DNA of 23,665 nt from Nitrospira sp. GTDB lineage: Bacteria > Nitrospirota > Nitrospiria > Nitrospirales > Nitrospiraceae. A program made the translations under genes and the position numbers. Positions 7,354 to 15,470 of the stretch are shown in pieces. The notes beneath the pieces were generated by a model. The model made no database searches. It saw only the letters and a list, made by a program, of their open reading frames with translations, and was not told the DNA's origin. The stretch's first letter is position 1. Each line of letters opens with the position of its first letter. The stretch lies in contig JABMDE010000081.1 of the NCBI GenBank assembly GCA_015904055.1, positions 6,269 through 29,933 of the forward strand. The letters run 5' to 3'.

Positions 7354-8424
7354 TTACCGGAGGCCTACTTGTTCGATGAGCAATTGCGTCGGCTCGCGCA
7401 ACTCGGCCAGCTTGGTGAGTGGCACCAGGGCTGCGCGAAAGCTCTTGCGCTCGACAAGGGCAGGATCGGCCTTGACCTCCGGATGAAGCGGATACTCCTT
7501 GTCGAGATCGGCAAACATCTTCTGGCCTGCCTGTGCGACCAGGAATTCGACGAGCAGTTTGGCGCTGTCGAGCCGCGGGGTATGTTTGAGGATTCCGACG
7601 CCCGCCACATTCATGATTGCGCCCATGCCGCCCTCATGTTGGTCCGGCATCAAGACGGCGAGCGGTGCAGTCGGTTGCGCAGCAAGATGTCGATACACGT
7701 AATAATGATTCACAATGCCGATGGCGACCTGGCCTTTGGCCACGGCCTCCACGATTTGAGAGCTTTTCTGATAGACCTGGCTTCCGGCATTATCTCGCAG
7801 TCCCTGGAGAAAGCTCTTTGTCCGTTCGTCTCCCACACTCGCGCGAATGACGGAGACCCCCGCCTGTAAGTATTCACTGCCGGAATTTGGAATCGCGATT
7901 TTGTCTTTCCATTCGGTATTGGCCAGATCGAGCAACGATTTGACCTGATCGGGTTTCACCAGGGTTGTGTTGTAGACGATGATCCAGAAGCGTCCGGACA
8001 AACCGATCCAGCTATTGTCCGAGGCGCGGAATTGCGAAGGGATTGCGCGGTCGATTTCCCGCATATTCAGCGGGCGAAGAAGTCCCGCAGTTCGGGCTAG
8101 CTCCAGGCTGCCGGCGTCATTGGTAATGAACAGATCCGCCGGGCTGCGGTCTCCCTCTATCTTCAACCGGTTGACCAGTTCGGTGGTGCCGGAGGAGAGC
8201 AGGTCGATTTGAATGCCGGTCTTCGCGGTGAAGGAATCCAGCACCGGCTTGATCAGCCGTTCAGCGCGCCCTGAATAGACGGTCAACTTCTCCTCGGCCC
8301 AGACTGGTGTTGCGGCATTCGGCCATGCGGAGAGGAACAAGCTGAAGAACACCAGGGTGATCGAAGCGAATCGGAGCCGGAAAGAACAAGCAGAAGAGTG
8401 CCGATGCTGTAGGATGTTCCACAC
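7354..8424 (-). CDS. fbpA: Periplasmic Fe(III)-binding protein of ABC transporter (FbpA/FutA-like)
   Basis: The substrate-binding protein that captures ferric iron in the periplasm. A secretion signal ends near PVWA/EE, followed by the mature start EEKLTVYSGRAERL, the usual opening of this family. The adjacent tyrosines in NHYYVYRH match the YY pair that binds iron in FbpA/FutA, and VYSGR supplies another possible Tyr ligand. GTG at 8424 is chosen because AAAGG lies eight bases upstream; an in-frame GTG at 8433 is an alternative. A Fur-type box lies 20 bp upstream, so iron repression is likely. It opens the fbpA-fbpB-fbpC operon. Confidence 0.9.
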   Translation of the reverse strand: MWNILQHRHSSACSFRLRFASITLVFFSLFLSAWPNAATPVWAEEKLTVYSGRAERLIKPVLDSFTAKTGIQIDLLSSGTTELVNRLKIEGDRSPADLFITNDAGSLELARTAGLLRPLNMREIDRAIPSQFRASDNSWIGLSGRFWIIVYNTTLVKPDQVKSLLDLANTEWKDKIAIPNSGSEYLQAGVSVIRASVGDERTKSFLQGLRDNAGSQVYQKSSQIVEAVAKGQVAIGIVNHYYVYRHLAAQPTAPLAVLMPDQHEGGMGAIMNVAGVGILKHTPRLDSAKLLVEFLVAQAGQKMFADLDKEYPLHPEVKADPALVERKSFRAALVPLTKLAELREPTQLLIEQVGLR

Positions 8425-8444
8425 AGGCCACACCTTTCATTGAA

Positions 8445-8467
8445 TTGAAATTGATAAATCGTCTCAA
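8445..8467. promoter_or_regulatory. Fur-type box before the ferric importer operon
   Basis: A palindrome-like AT-rich site with TTGAAATTGATAAATC followed by GTCTCAA; its ends TTGA and TCAA are inverted. It resembles the Fur sites at 1666 and 21566 (TTGAGA-CGATT on the opposite strand). It lies between fur and fbpA, just upstream of the fbpA start. The match to the 19-bp consensus is moderate, about 12 of 19. Confidence 0.55.
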
Positions 8468-8494
8468 AAAGAATACCAAAAAAACAGGCGGGGG

Positions 8495-8926
8495 TCAATG
8501 ACGACAGCGAGAACAGAGGCCGTAGAGTTCCAGGCGGTGGGTTTTGATGGTGAAGCCGTTGCGAGCGGCGACCTCTTCCTGAAGACGTTCAATATCGCAG
8601 TTTTCAAACTCCACGATCTTTCCGCAGTCTGTGCAGATGAGATGGTCGTGATGGCCTTTATGGGAGACGTTGTCGTATTGGGTCTGCGTGCCAAAGTGCC
8701 GGGCCTGTGCCAGGCCGGCTTCGCAAAAGAGATTGAGCGTGCGATAGATCGTGGCCAGCCCCAAATGAGGATCTTTCTTCGCCAGCTGGTGATACATCGC
8801 CTCCGCAGTGATGTGCTCTTGCTTGAGAAAGGCATCAAGAATTAGCTCGCGTTGGCGGGTGCATTTCAGCTGATGCTTCCCGAGATGCTCTTTCAGCGCC
8901 GTAATTTCTTTTTGATGCTTCGACAT
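8495..8926 (-). CDS. fur: Ferric uptake regulator family protein (Fur)
   Basis: A 143-residue metal-sensing repressor. The N-terminal winged helix carries CTRQRELILDAFL and the recognition segment GLATIYRTLNLFCEAGL. The C-terminal dimerisation and metal domain has the hallmark GHHDHLICTDCGKIVEFEN. Structural zinc cysteine pairs are at about C98/C101 (CTDC) and C138/C141 (CSRC). The gene lies immediately upstream of the ferric importer and shares its direction. Candidate target sites occur at 1666, 8445 and 21566. Fur proper is favoured over Zur or PerR because of its iron-gene neighbours; sequence alone cannot settle the metal. Confidence 0.92.
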   Translation of the reverse strand: MSKHQKEITALKEHLGKHQLKCTRQRELILDAFLKQEHITAEAMYHQLAKKDPHLGLATIYRTLNLFCEAGLAQARHFGTQTQYDNVSHKGHHDHLICTDCGKIVEFENCDIERLQEEVAARNGFTIKTHRLELYGLCSRCRH

Positions 8927-8956
8927 GGTGCCGCCGGACTCCTAGTGAGAAGAGCC

Positions 8957-8986
8957 ATTAAAGACGAAACCAGCTATACGGGTCAA
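8957..8986 (-). promoter_or_regulatory. Promoter of fur
   Basis: On the minus strand TTGACC (8981-8986) and TTTAAT (8957-8962) are separated by 18 bp, giving a good sigma70-type promoter about 30 bp before the fur start. An AGGAG lies between. Confidence 0.55.
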
Positions 8987-9010
8987 GGGCATAGGGCGGG
9001 ACAAGCAGGT

Positions 9011-9039
9011 TTGACGATCACCGATCGCCTATTTATAGT
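9011..9039 (+). promoter_or_regulatory. Promoter of the small gene at 9072
   Basis: TTGACG (9011-9016) and TATAGT (9034-9039) are separated by exactly 17 bp, a near-consensus sigma70 promoter. AGGA lies seven bases before the ATG at 9072. Confidence 0.65.
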
Positions 9040-9071
9040 AAGAATCCGTATGTTGCTATCAGGATAACAGC

Positions 9072-9668
9072 ATGAGAACACCGAATCAGATTACCGTTGA
9101 TCGTGCGCTCCTCTCCTATGTACTGCATCTGGCGGAGCCGTACGGGTTATTGAGCGATGTCAAACTCCAGCAGTTGTGCTTTCTATGCGAACTCCAGACA
9201 TTCGGCAAGGGATTCAAGGGGTTACACTTTGAATTCTTCCGATTTGCCTATGGTGCGTTCAGTAAAGATCTTGATAACGATCTTACCTCGCTTCGCCGCA
9301 AAGGACGGATCGAGAATTTCACCTTGTCCGACCAGGCCAAGGAGGAGGTAATTTCACTATTGTTGACCTCGATCGAAGGGGTGGAGACCAATGAGAAGAT
9401 CAAAGAGATTATTGATGCCGTCGTCGCGGTCTATGGACCGCAGGACAGCGGGGCGATCACCTATTCTGTCGAGGCGGTGGAGCTGAGCACCCCGCAGCAA
9501 CCGGAATTCAAAATTCCGATTCGGGATATTACATTCCACACCACGCTCCTTGTGCCCGATCGGATCGACGTGCAGGCGGAATTTACCTGCGCTCCTGCGT
9601 TGCTGGCCAAGCTGAATGCGGCCATGGGCTACGACAGCAAGGCAGTGTCGAGCATTCAGAGCTGGTAG
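9072..9668 (+). CDS. Hypothetical protein, possible Panacea/SocA-like domain
   Basis: A 198-residue soluble protein with its own strong promoter and ribosome site. Residues about 15-85 (LLSDVKLQQLCFLCELQTFG, then FEFFRFAYGAFSKDLDNDL and LRRKGRIENF) follow the pattern of Panacea/SocA-type domains: a KLQKL-like helix, a GPYS-like turn and a final L..KG.I. Panacea domains often act as antitoxins beside a toxin. No toxin-like partner is adjacent here; the neighbours are fur and a carboxypeptidase fragment. The C-terminal part (about 120-198) is not recognised. The gene runs on the plus strand against its neighbours and overlaps the converging fragment by 13 bp. The domain call is by pattern only. 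Confidence 0.5.
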   Translation: MRTPNQITVDRALLSYVLHLAEPYGLLSDVKLQQLCFLCELQTFGKGFKGLHFEFFRFAYGAFSKDLDNDLTSLRRKGRIENFTLSDQAKEEVISLLLTSIEGVETNEKIKEIIDAVVAVYGPQDSGAITYSVEAVELSTPQQPEFKIPIRDITFHTTLLVPDRIDVQAEFTCAPALLAKLNAAMGYDSKAVSSIQSW

Positions 9669-10258
9669 ATCTCGCCGTATTTCTTTTCCACATACGATAA
9701 AAACGGATCGGGACTGATCGTGGTGCCGGTGACGCGTCGGGCCAGATGGTCCGGGGTAAACATACGGCCCCAGCGGTGAATCTTCTGTTCCAACCAGCGG
9801 CGTAATTCCAGTAATTGTCCTGCGGCGATGCCCTCTTCAAGACGGGGAATCTCCAGTTTGGCTTGTTCGAAGAATTGCACGGAGTACAGGTTGCCCAGCG
9901 TATAGGTTGGAAAGTAGCCGAAGGCGCCGAACGACCAATGAACGTCCTGCAGCACGCCCTCCGCATCTGATGTCGGGGTGATCCCCAAATATTCCTCCAT
10001 CTTTTGGTTCCACAAGGCGGGTAAGTCTTCGGGCTGCACCTTGCTTTCGATGAGGTCCTGTTCGATTTCGAATCGCAGCATGATGTGGAGGTTATAGGTC
10101 AACTCGTCGGCTTCCACGCGGATGAACGAGGGTTTCACGCAGTTGATCGCGGCGTAAAATCGCTCGACGTCCACGCCCTGCAGCTGGTGATGGAAGGTCT
10201 GTTGCAGAATCGGATAGAAGAAGCGCCAAAAGGCGCGGGAGCGCCCGACGCAATTTTC
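9656..10258 (-). pseudogene. C-terminal fragment of M32 (Taq-type) carboxypeptidase
   Basis: From ENCVGRSRAFWRFFYP to the stop this matches the C-terminal part of M32 metallocarboxypeptidases. It includes ADELTYNLHIMLRFEIEQDL, LWNQKMEEYLGI, DVHWSFGAFGYFPTYTLGN and an FLSYVEKKYGEIY tail. The family is about 500 residues; only about 200 remain. The HExxH zinc site and the HESQSR segment that normally stand just before this point are absent. Upstream, the open frame continues through unrelated transposon-like sequence to an ATG at 10513, giving a chimeric 285-codon reading frame. It is almost certainly inactive as a peptidase. Confidence 0.8.
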
Positions 10259-10359
10259 CCGCGGGGTTGATGCGACTGGACGAAACGGCAACAACCCCCT
10301 AACCCGGGTGGGGAATTTTCGATGACCCGAACTGGGGAGATTTGGATGACCCTTGACAC
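10259..10359. mobile_element. Probable insertion-sequence end remnant (IS21-like)
   Basis: Two tandem imperfect repeats, GGGGAATTTTCGATGACCC at 10310-10328 and GGGGAGATTTGGATGACCC at 10334-10352, share 16 of 19 bases with a 24-bp period and are followed by TTGACA. Multiple short terminal repeats of this type are found at IS21-family ends. No transposase gene remains. It lies exactly between the carboxypeptidase fragment and an unrelated N-terminal coding fragment. Confidence 0.4.
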
Positions 10360-10513
10360 TGGCCACGACCTCGGGATCCGGCGGGATGATTTCGGCGGGT
10401 TGCAGTGAAGCGGCATCGACCGGGGACTCGTCCCTGGGCCTCGCCGTTGTCCGGCGAGCGCCGGCAACGCCTCGATTCTCGCGCTTCTTCTCAGCATGCA
10501 TGATGGGGTGCAT
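10360..10513 (-). pseudogene. N-terminal remnant resembling an IS3-type transposase OrfA
   Basis: The frame starting at 10513 encodes MHAEKKRENRG, a Pro/Ala-rich stretch, then IPPDPEVVAS. The PDPEVV segment typically precedes the RRRFTAEYKLRIL helix of one group of IS3-family OrfA proteins. Here the frame is cut immediately after it by the IS-end sequence. The identification rests on a short motif. Confidence 0.35.
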
Positions 10514-10774
10514 CTCCTCCGCCCGCTACTCTAATTGAAGAGAGGCGAAGTGTCCCACTCATATTGGCACAGAGGGAACGGGCGTAAAGATGTCCACAAA
10601 AGTCTGGGAAGTCTTTCTCCGTCATATTGATATTTAAAGTTAAAGAGGCTATCGTCCGCCTAGGCTTTGGCAAAGAACTCGGGCAGGTCAGCATACGGCA
10701 GTATCGAGTGCCAAGCTAGGAGAGGAGTGGATGCAGTGACATTGTGCCGATGCGACTTGATGCACGAGCCCCGT

Positions 10775-11662
10775 CTATGGTTTCTTGGTGCCTAGCATTT
10801 GACTCTCGATCTCAGAAAGTCTTCGCTGGAGCGCGTGCATCTGTTCCTTTAACTGCTCCACTTCTGCGGCGTTTTCCCTAATAGCCTCCTGGTCTGGTCT
10901 GGTTTCCTCTGGAGTGGCCGTTTGCATGTCATCAGTGGCTGCCGTCTCGTCAGTTTGAAGAGTTGCCCTATTCTGTTGTTGGATGACAGGCTGTTGATCG
11001 ATACGAACAGGACGAGCCTGACGCAATGTTGGTTGCAGCCCAGACCCTGTTAACAGTTCCTCATAGTCGATCACGAGGGAGGCTAGGGAAGGTGTGCCGA
11101 TTACATCCGGCTGCTCGTTCCGACTCGACCTTCGTGCAGCTTCCGGAACAAAATTGACTTGATATTTGTCTGGCTCGGTTGGGTTGGGGGCAAAATGGCG
11201 TGACGTATTGGTCAGGGCTGATGGTCCATGCTGTGCGCGGTAGTGCGTGAACGTAAGGTGCAACAACCGACCCTGAACATACAGAATTCCTCCCGTGATT
11301 TCACGTCCGACAGCTCTGTCGTGAATGATGTGGAAACCAATCACCTGATGCTTGGTCGCCTTGGAGAGAGCGGTACGGATTGGTGGGCTGAGAAACTCAA
11401 TGTCTTCTTTGGAAAAGACACGCTCCTGGGTCGCCCTTTCTGTCGAAGATCTCATGACGCGGACGCCTTTCAGCATCGATTCCAGTATGTGAGGACTTAA
11501 CAAGAGGGGATGGGCGGTTCTGAACCACACATCCTCAGCGTGCTGAAGGAATACGGTCCCACGAGGGCTCTCGATCAACACCTTATCCGTTACCTTCGAG
11601 GTCGTGAAGGCGCAAGCACTCATCGCCACACACATCACACCGATTAGGATGTTCGCAAGCAA
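10775..11662 (-). CDS. Hypothetical lipoprotein with C-terminal coiled coil
   Basis: About 295 residues starting at TTG 11662, with a short lipoprotein signal ending CVAMSAC. The N-terminal half (about 20-150) is a globular region with no family I recognise. A low-complexity Gln/Thr/Glu linker follows at about 200-255. A coiled coil (EVEQLKEQMHALQRRLSEIE) closes the protein. It stands alone on the minus strand, 96 bp after the cytochrome-porin stop. No ribosome site is convincing, so the start is uncertain. It is probably an envelope protein; its role is not predictable. Confidence 0.65.
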   Translation of the reverse strand: MLANILIGVMCVAMSACAFTTSKVTDKVLIESPRGTVFLQHAEDVWFRTAHPLLLSPHILESMLKGVRVMRSSTERATQERVFSKEDIEFLSPPIRTALSKATKHQVIGFHIIHDRAVGREITGGILYVQGRLLHLTFTHYRAQHGPSALTNTSRHFAPNPTEPDKYQVNFVPEAARRSSRNEQPDVIGTPSLASLVIDYEELLTGSGLQPTLRQARPVRIDQQPVIQQQNRATLQTDETAATDDMQTATPEETRPDQEAIRENAAEVEQLKEQMHALQRRLSEIESQMLGTKKP

Positions 11663-11758
11663 CGATGTACGTATGGCTTGTACCCCATGTCAGGAAAGTG
11701 AAGGTCAGTGTAAGAACTCATCACATCTTATGAAACGCTCGTCTTTATCATAACGAAA

Positions 11759-12958
11759 TCAAAACGCGGCATTGACGAACAATCTACCCTGCAATGAATC
11801 AGGCTCGAACTGAGCGGTGTTGAACGCATCCGTCACTCTCCATTCCCCTTGTACATAGACACTGGAGGTAAAGTGATACCGGATCATCGCGGTGGTGCGC
11901 GAGCCTGATTGAGCTCCTTGCTGCATCAGATGATCCCATCGTGCTCCTACGACCCATGTTTTGCTCGGAATGAAAAAGCCTTCTACCATCACATTCTGAA
12001 AGTCGCGGTGATCGAGTGACTCGGATCTGAAATACCCCGCGGTGGCAATAAACGGTCCCCATTTGCCTTCACCGGCCACTCCCCATTTATTGAGGGCCTT
12101 CCTCCCATCGGGGATGGCGGCTGAGGGGTTGTTCACGACATCTCGTTTATAGATGGCACCGAGCTGGTAGTTATCAAACAGTGTGAGCGCGTAGGTGGCA
12201 TAGATGCCGGGATTCTCGAGTCGGTTCACCTCCGTCAACTGTTGCGGTTGAAACACACCCACCATGTAGCGATGCGTGAGTGTGTCGCCCACCCATTGTC
12301 CGTTGAGCTCTACCGCCGTGTTATAGAATTCCACGGCTTCATCTGCCACTGGAACACCTGGTGGTGTGACGGTCTGCGCACGTGCCCCGAGCACGCCGAG
12401 AGCGCTCTGAGCAAAGTAGCGTTGCCGCATGACTCGTTGCGAATGCGACAGAAACGGAAGTGCAATGTCGAACTGGCCCGCTCTGATGTTGAGCAACCCA
12501 TGTCCCGTCGGCCCGAGAAGGTCGTTTACTTGCCCATAGACTTGATTGACGGCAACCGTCCGATTCGCATACCCGATGTCAAGGTAGGGAGAAAACACGC
12601 CGGTTTTGCCCAAGGGCGCTCCGGCCATCAGCTCAATCGTGGCGACACTCAGTTTTGATGTCGGTTTGCTGTTCTCCGCATTGTTGTATTCCGCCTCCAC
12701 GATAAGGCGGGTCGAGACCGGCACGTGCTTCAGGTCTTGAACATCCGTCCACTCCTTATCCTCCGGAAAGCGGAACCCATTCATCCGAAAACTTTGCCCG
12801 GTTTGGTTGAGTTTCGGCAAGGCTTGATGACAGGTGGAACAGGATTTTTCTGTTTGTCGGCTGAACGCGGGAATAGCCTCCGCCTCTTGTGGCGAGAGAG
12901 CAGCTACCATACCCAACCCCACGAGACCCAGCACCGCCGCACATACGAACCTTCTCAT
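11759..12958 (-). CDS. Cytochrome-porin fusion, Cyc2-like N-terminus
   Basis: A 399-residue outer-membrane protein. A signal peptide (about 1-28) is followed by AIPAFSRQTEKSCSTCHQALPKLNQTGQSFRMNGF, with a haem c site CSTCH at 40-44. The rest is beta-barrel-like, ending in VNAAF with the C-terminal Phe recognised by the BAM machinery. Cyc2 iron oxidases share this plan (PAFARQT...CxxCH...P.LN.FGR.FK) and a fused porin of about 400 residues. Haem at the N-terminus of a barrel would allow electron transfer across the outer membrane. The barrel has diverged from proven Cyc2, so the electron donor or acceptor is not established. It follows a monohaem cytochrome gene by 36 bp and is probably co-transcribed. 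Confidence 0.72.
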   Translation of the reverse strand: MRRFVCAAVLGLVGLGMVAALSPQEAEAIPAFSRQTEKSCSTCHQALPKLNQTGQSFRMNGFRFPEDKEWTDVQDLKHVPVSTRLIVEAEYNNAENSKPTSKLSVATIELMAGAPLGKTGVFSPYLDIGYANRTVAVNQVYGQVNDLLGPTGHGLLNIRAGQFDIALPFLSHSQRVMRQRYFAQSALGVLGARAQTVTPPGVPVADEAVEFYNTAVELNGQWVGDTLTHRYMVGVFQPQQLTEVNRLENPGIYATYALTLFDNYQLGAIYKRDVVNNPSAAIPDGRKALNKWGVAGEGKWGPFIATAGYFRSESLDHRDFQNVMVEGFFIPSKTWVVGARWDHLMQQGAQSGSRTTAMIRYHFTSSVYVQGEWRVTDAFNTAQFEPDSLQGRLFVNAAF

Positions 12959-12994
12959 TGGTCTTCTGGTTCCTTTCTTGTTCCAGCCTCAGGG

Positions 12995-13417
12995 TTATTG
13001 CTGCGTGAAGGTGCGGATATAGTGGACGAGCGCCCACATCTGCTCCTCTGACAGTTTCTTCTTGTAGGACCCCATCTCCGTTGCTTCCGGATCGCTTCCG
13101 TTCGCAATAATCCAGAAGAGCTGCCCATCCGGAAGTTTTCCCATCACGTCTTTGTCGCGATAATTCCGTGGTTTTACGTCCAACCCCTTCGTGGCGGACC
13201 CTTTCCCATCGCCCTTGTCGCCATGACATTTGCTGCACTTGTTTTCATACACACTCGGCGCTCCCTTGACGACCTCGGACGTCAAGGGAATCGGATTCGC
13301 CATCTTGAGAACTGCCTCCGGGGCTACCGGGGTCTTAAAGTCTCCGCCAGATGCCACTAGGGGCAAGGCCAGGCTCGCGATGCCCAATACTGCAAGACTC
13401 TTTTGTAATGCGCTCAC
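12995..13417 (-). CDS. Periplasmic monohaem cytochrome c (class I)
   Basis: A 140-residue cytochrome c with a signal peptide (about 1-23), haem site CSKCHGDKGDGKG at 61-65 onward, and a likely axial Met in ATEMGSYKKKLSEEQ (M115). A final helix MWALVHYIRTF is typical of small class I cytochromes. GTG at 13417 is chosen because AAGGAG lies a few bases upstream; the longer ATG reading from 13453 adds an unlikely non-signal extension. It is directly upstream of the cytochrome-porin and probably its periplasmic electron partner. Confidence 0.88.
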   Translation of the reverse strand: MSALQKSLAVLGIASLALPLVASGGDFKTPVAPEAVLKMANPIPLTSEVVKGAPSVYENKCSKCHGDKGDGKGSATKGLDVKPRNYRDKDVMGKLPDGQLFWIIANGSDPEATEMGSYKKKLSEEQMWALVHYIRTFTQQ

Positions 13418-13539
13418 GGTATTCTCCTTCTGTTGATGTGGATATGCCGCCAATCTTGTGTATAAGGTGAGGATGTGGATACCTGACGAGGTTCCCGCTC
13501 CACACTGACTGCCACTTCTTGATCGGTGCTGCGCTGTCC

Positions 13540-13560
13540 AACCGGTTCATGGACCGGTTC
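13540..13560. promoter_or_regulatory. ACCGGTTC direct repeats upstream of cytochrome operon
   Basis: ACCGGTTC occurs twice (13541-13548 and 13553-13560) with 12-bp periodicity and also forms an inverted pair AACCGGT/ACCGGTT. It lies about 125 bp upstream of the cytochrome c start and close to an AraC-type gene, so it may be an operator. Confidence 0.3.
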
Positions 13561-13568
13561 GTTTTATA

Positions 13569-13583
13569 TGAGAATGCGTCTCA
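13569..13583. promoter_or_regulatory. Possible Fur-type 7-1-7 box upstream of cytochrome operon
   Basis: TGAGAATGCGTCTCA is a near palindrome matching 11 of 15 positions of TGATAATGATTATCA. It lies about 150 bp before the cytochrome c start, beside the repeats at 13540. It is weaker than the apbE-linked boxes. Confidence 0.3.
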
Positions 13584-13933
13584 AAGTCATATGTAAGCTA
13601 TCTACACGATCGGACTGAACGAAGGCCATGTTCAAGGGCCGGATAGATATGTTTGGTTTCTATATGCTTCGGTGTTCGGAAGTGAGAGGAGAGTTGACAG
13701 CAACTCGTACAGAGGACGTGGTGGTCACACAGATATGGGCTCTCGAAAAGAGGAGGGCCTTTGAGCCAGGGGTAGGGTGGGGAACCTCCGGGTTTTCTAG
13801 TTCAGGTAGATCTAGTAGCGCGAGGAAAGCCGGTGATAGCTGTTAATCGTTTGTCAGTAGTCCAGATGAACATCCTGTCAGCAGTAGGGCAGTAAACTAC
13901 GCCGCTCCTACTCAGGACTGGGTATTCCTATCT
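13584..13933. other. Gene-free stretch between cytochrome operon and regulator
   Basis: No convincing gene, RNA or repeat was seen. A 72-codon plus-strand frame at 13628 has no ribosome site and no recognisable content. Confidence 0.5.
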
Positions 13934-14599
13934 CTATTCGGATGGGGAGCAGTCAGTCGATTGGAGCAGTGGGGATTGGGTTCGGAATGGGCTTCGCCGA
14001 GTCCAAGTGGTTCGAAAAGCATGTGGAGATTGGCCCGTTGATCGTTTAAAGAAATGACTGAACGTAAATTGGTCACTGAATCCAAGGACGGAGGCGATTT
14101 CTGCGACAGATTTGTCGGTGGTTCTCAGCAATGTGGTAGCCCTTTCAGTTCTTCGGCGCTTGAGATAACACGAGAACGATTCTCCCATGGTGGAACGAAA
14201 GAGCTCGGAACAATATTTTTCCGAATACCCTAACACTTGTGCCAATGTCTTGAGCGTCGGACCTGTGTGGAGGTTCCGACTCATAAAGTGGGCAATCGCA
14301 TCAGTCAAAGCTGTCCGATCAGGTGATGAATGATAGGAAAAGGTGAGTGCTCGTGACAGGTTGAAGAGTTGACAGACCGATACAAGAAAGTCCTGTTCCG
14401 TTCTCGCATTGGAGAGTTGATCGGCAGAATGGGGATCGTGCTGGCACAGTTCTTCGATGAGGCATCGCAGGCGGTCGGTAACCATCGGGCTATTCGTGGG
14501 ACGGTCCATCCAAGCGAGCGGTTGCCTACGGCTCTGTGAAGTGTCCTCACTATCTAGGTTGGGATGAAGCGGACTGTGTATGAAATCATCGTTCAGCAT
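13934..14599 (-). CDS. AraC-family transcriptional regulator
   Basis: The C-terminal DNA-binding region shows two helix-turn-helices: LAQVLGYSEKYCSELFRSTMGESFSCYLKRRR, then the AraC signature SVAEIASVLGFSDQFTFSHFFKRSTGQSPHAFR. The N-terminal part (about 100 residues) is short and has no recognised sugar-binding cupin, so any effector is unknown. The ATG at 14599 is preferred because AGGA precedes it; an upstream ATG at 14689 adds 30 very basic residues. It is encoded upstream of, and in the same direction as, the cytochrome c/cytochrome-porin pair, a possible target. Confidence 0.85.
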   Translation of the reverse strand: MLNDDFIHSPLHPNLDSEDTSQSRRQPLAWMDRPTNSPMVTDRLRCLIEELCQHDPHSADQLSNARTEQDFLVSVCQLFNLSRALTFSYHSSPDRTALTDAIAHFMSRNLHTGPTLKTLAQVLGYSEKYCSELFRSTMGESFSCYLKRRRTERATTLLRTTDKSVAEIASVLGFSDQFTFSHFFKRSTGQSPHAFRTTWTRRSPFRTQSPLLQSTDCSPSE

Positions 14600-14699
14600 C
14601 GTATTCCTGCGCTCAGGCGCTTCCTGGCCAAAGCGTGACGTTGTATCCAGGCGTTTCTTACGGTTGTCCACGGATCTCTTACGCAACATCGTCCACTTT

Positions 14700-15330
14700 C
14701 TAGGAGTTGTAGCCAGAGCCCCCGCTTTGGGTTTTCACATGACCCCGAATTAATGAGAGCGTGAATTCTAACTTCAAGTGCAACACAAACGGCCCGGATG
14801 CGCTAAGGCGTTACCATGCCCTGCGGATGATGTCCCGCCTGTCGGGGGCAATCCCCCCAGCACCCTCAACTGCGAGGTGGCTGGAAACGCTGTGCTGGGC
14901 TGCCACTATCGGGCCTGCATTGCTCAAACCGAGGCCGCGACCCACGTATCGAATCGAGCTTCCCTTGGGATCGTTGCCAGAGCGTAGGACTTAATTCCAA
15001 GATCGTGAAATGTTTCGCAACCAGGCCTGAAGTCTACGTGTCCAGACCGATTGCATCCGTCCTTTGGCTTGCCGACGTCGGTGTTGTATCGTTACGCGAC
15101 ATTTTCGGCACCAAGGGGTGAGACTTTGACGAGGCTTTGGCTTTTTACAGTGACGACGATCGTGGGACCCTGTCGAATGTCAGGCTGACTGGTTACCCGC
15201 AATTTCTCCATCATGCTCTCGTTCCTCCAGCAACACGGCAGGCGATGACTTCAGCACACAACCTTGGGTCCTTGACCGTGGTCGCCTCTGGCGTTATCTG
15301 GGTCGACCAGGGCAGCTAGTATTGTCTACG
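14700..15330. other. Gene-free stretch of about 630 bp
   Basis: Short plus-strand frames here lack ribosome sites and recognisable domains. A small GC hairpin (GGGGG CAAT CCCCC) is at 14844-14857. No riboswitch, tRNA or transposase was recognised; it may be a decayed gene or a long regulatory leader. Confidence 0.45.
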
Positions 15331-15378
15331 ATACAAAAAGGTGGGCGGAGCCCTCGGGAGGCTTTGAGGGCCCCGCCC
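15331..15378 (-). terminator. Rho-independent terminator after the di-haem peroxidase gene
   Basis: A 13-bp inverted repeat (15343-15355 with 15366-15378, one mismatch) forms a very GC-rich hairpin. On the minus strand it is followed by a T5 run (15335-15339). It lies about 90 bp downstream of the peroxidase stop. Confidence 0.75.
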
Positions 15379-15470
15379 GCGAAGTGGGAGGCACAGTCCC
15401 ACTCCGATGCCGGTGTGATCAGCACCGACTCCTGTGCCCTGATCGTCCACCGCGCAAGATGCAAATCATG

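Noticed and set aside
14844..14857. GC hairpin in the gene-free stretch as a terminator or riboswitch.
   Set aside because: The stem is only five pairs, no T-run follows, and no conserved riboswitch core was recognised.
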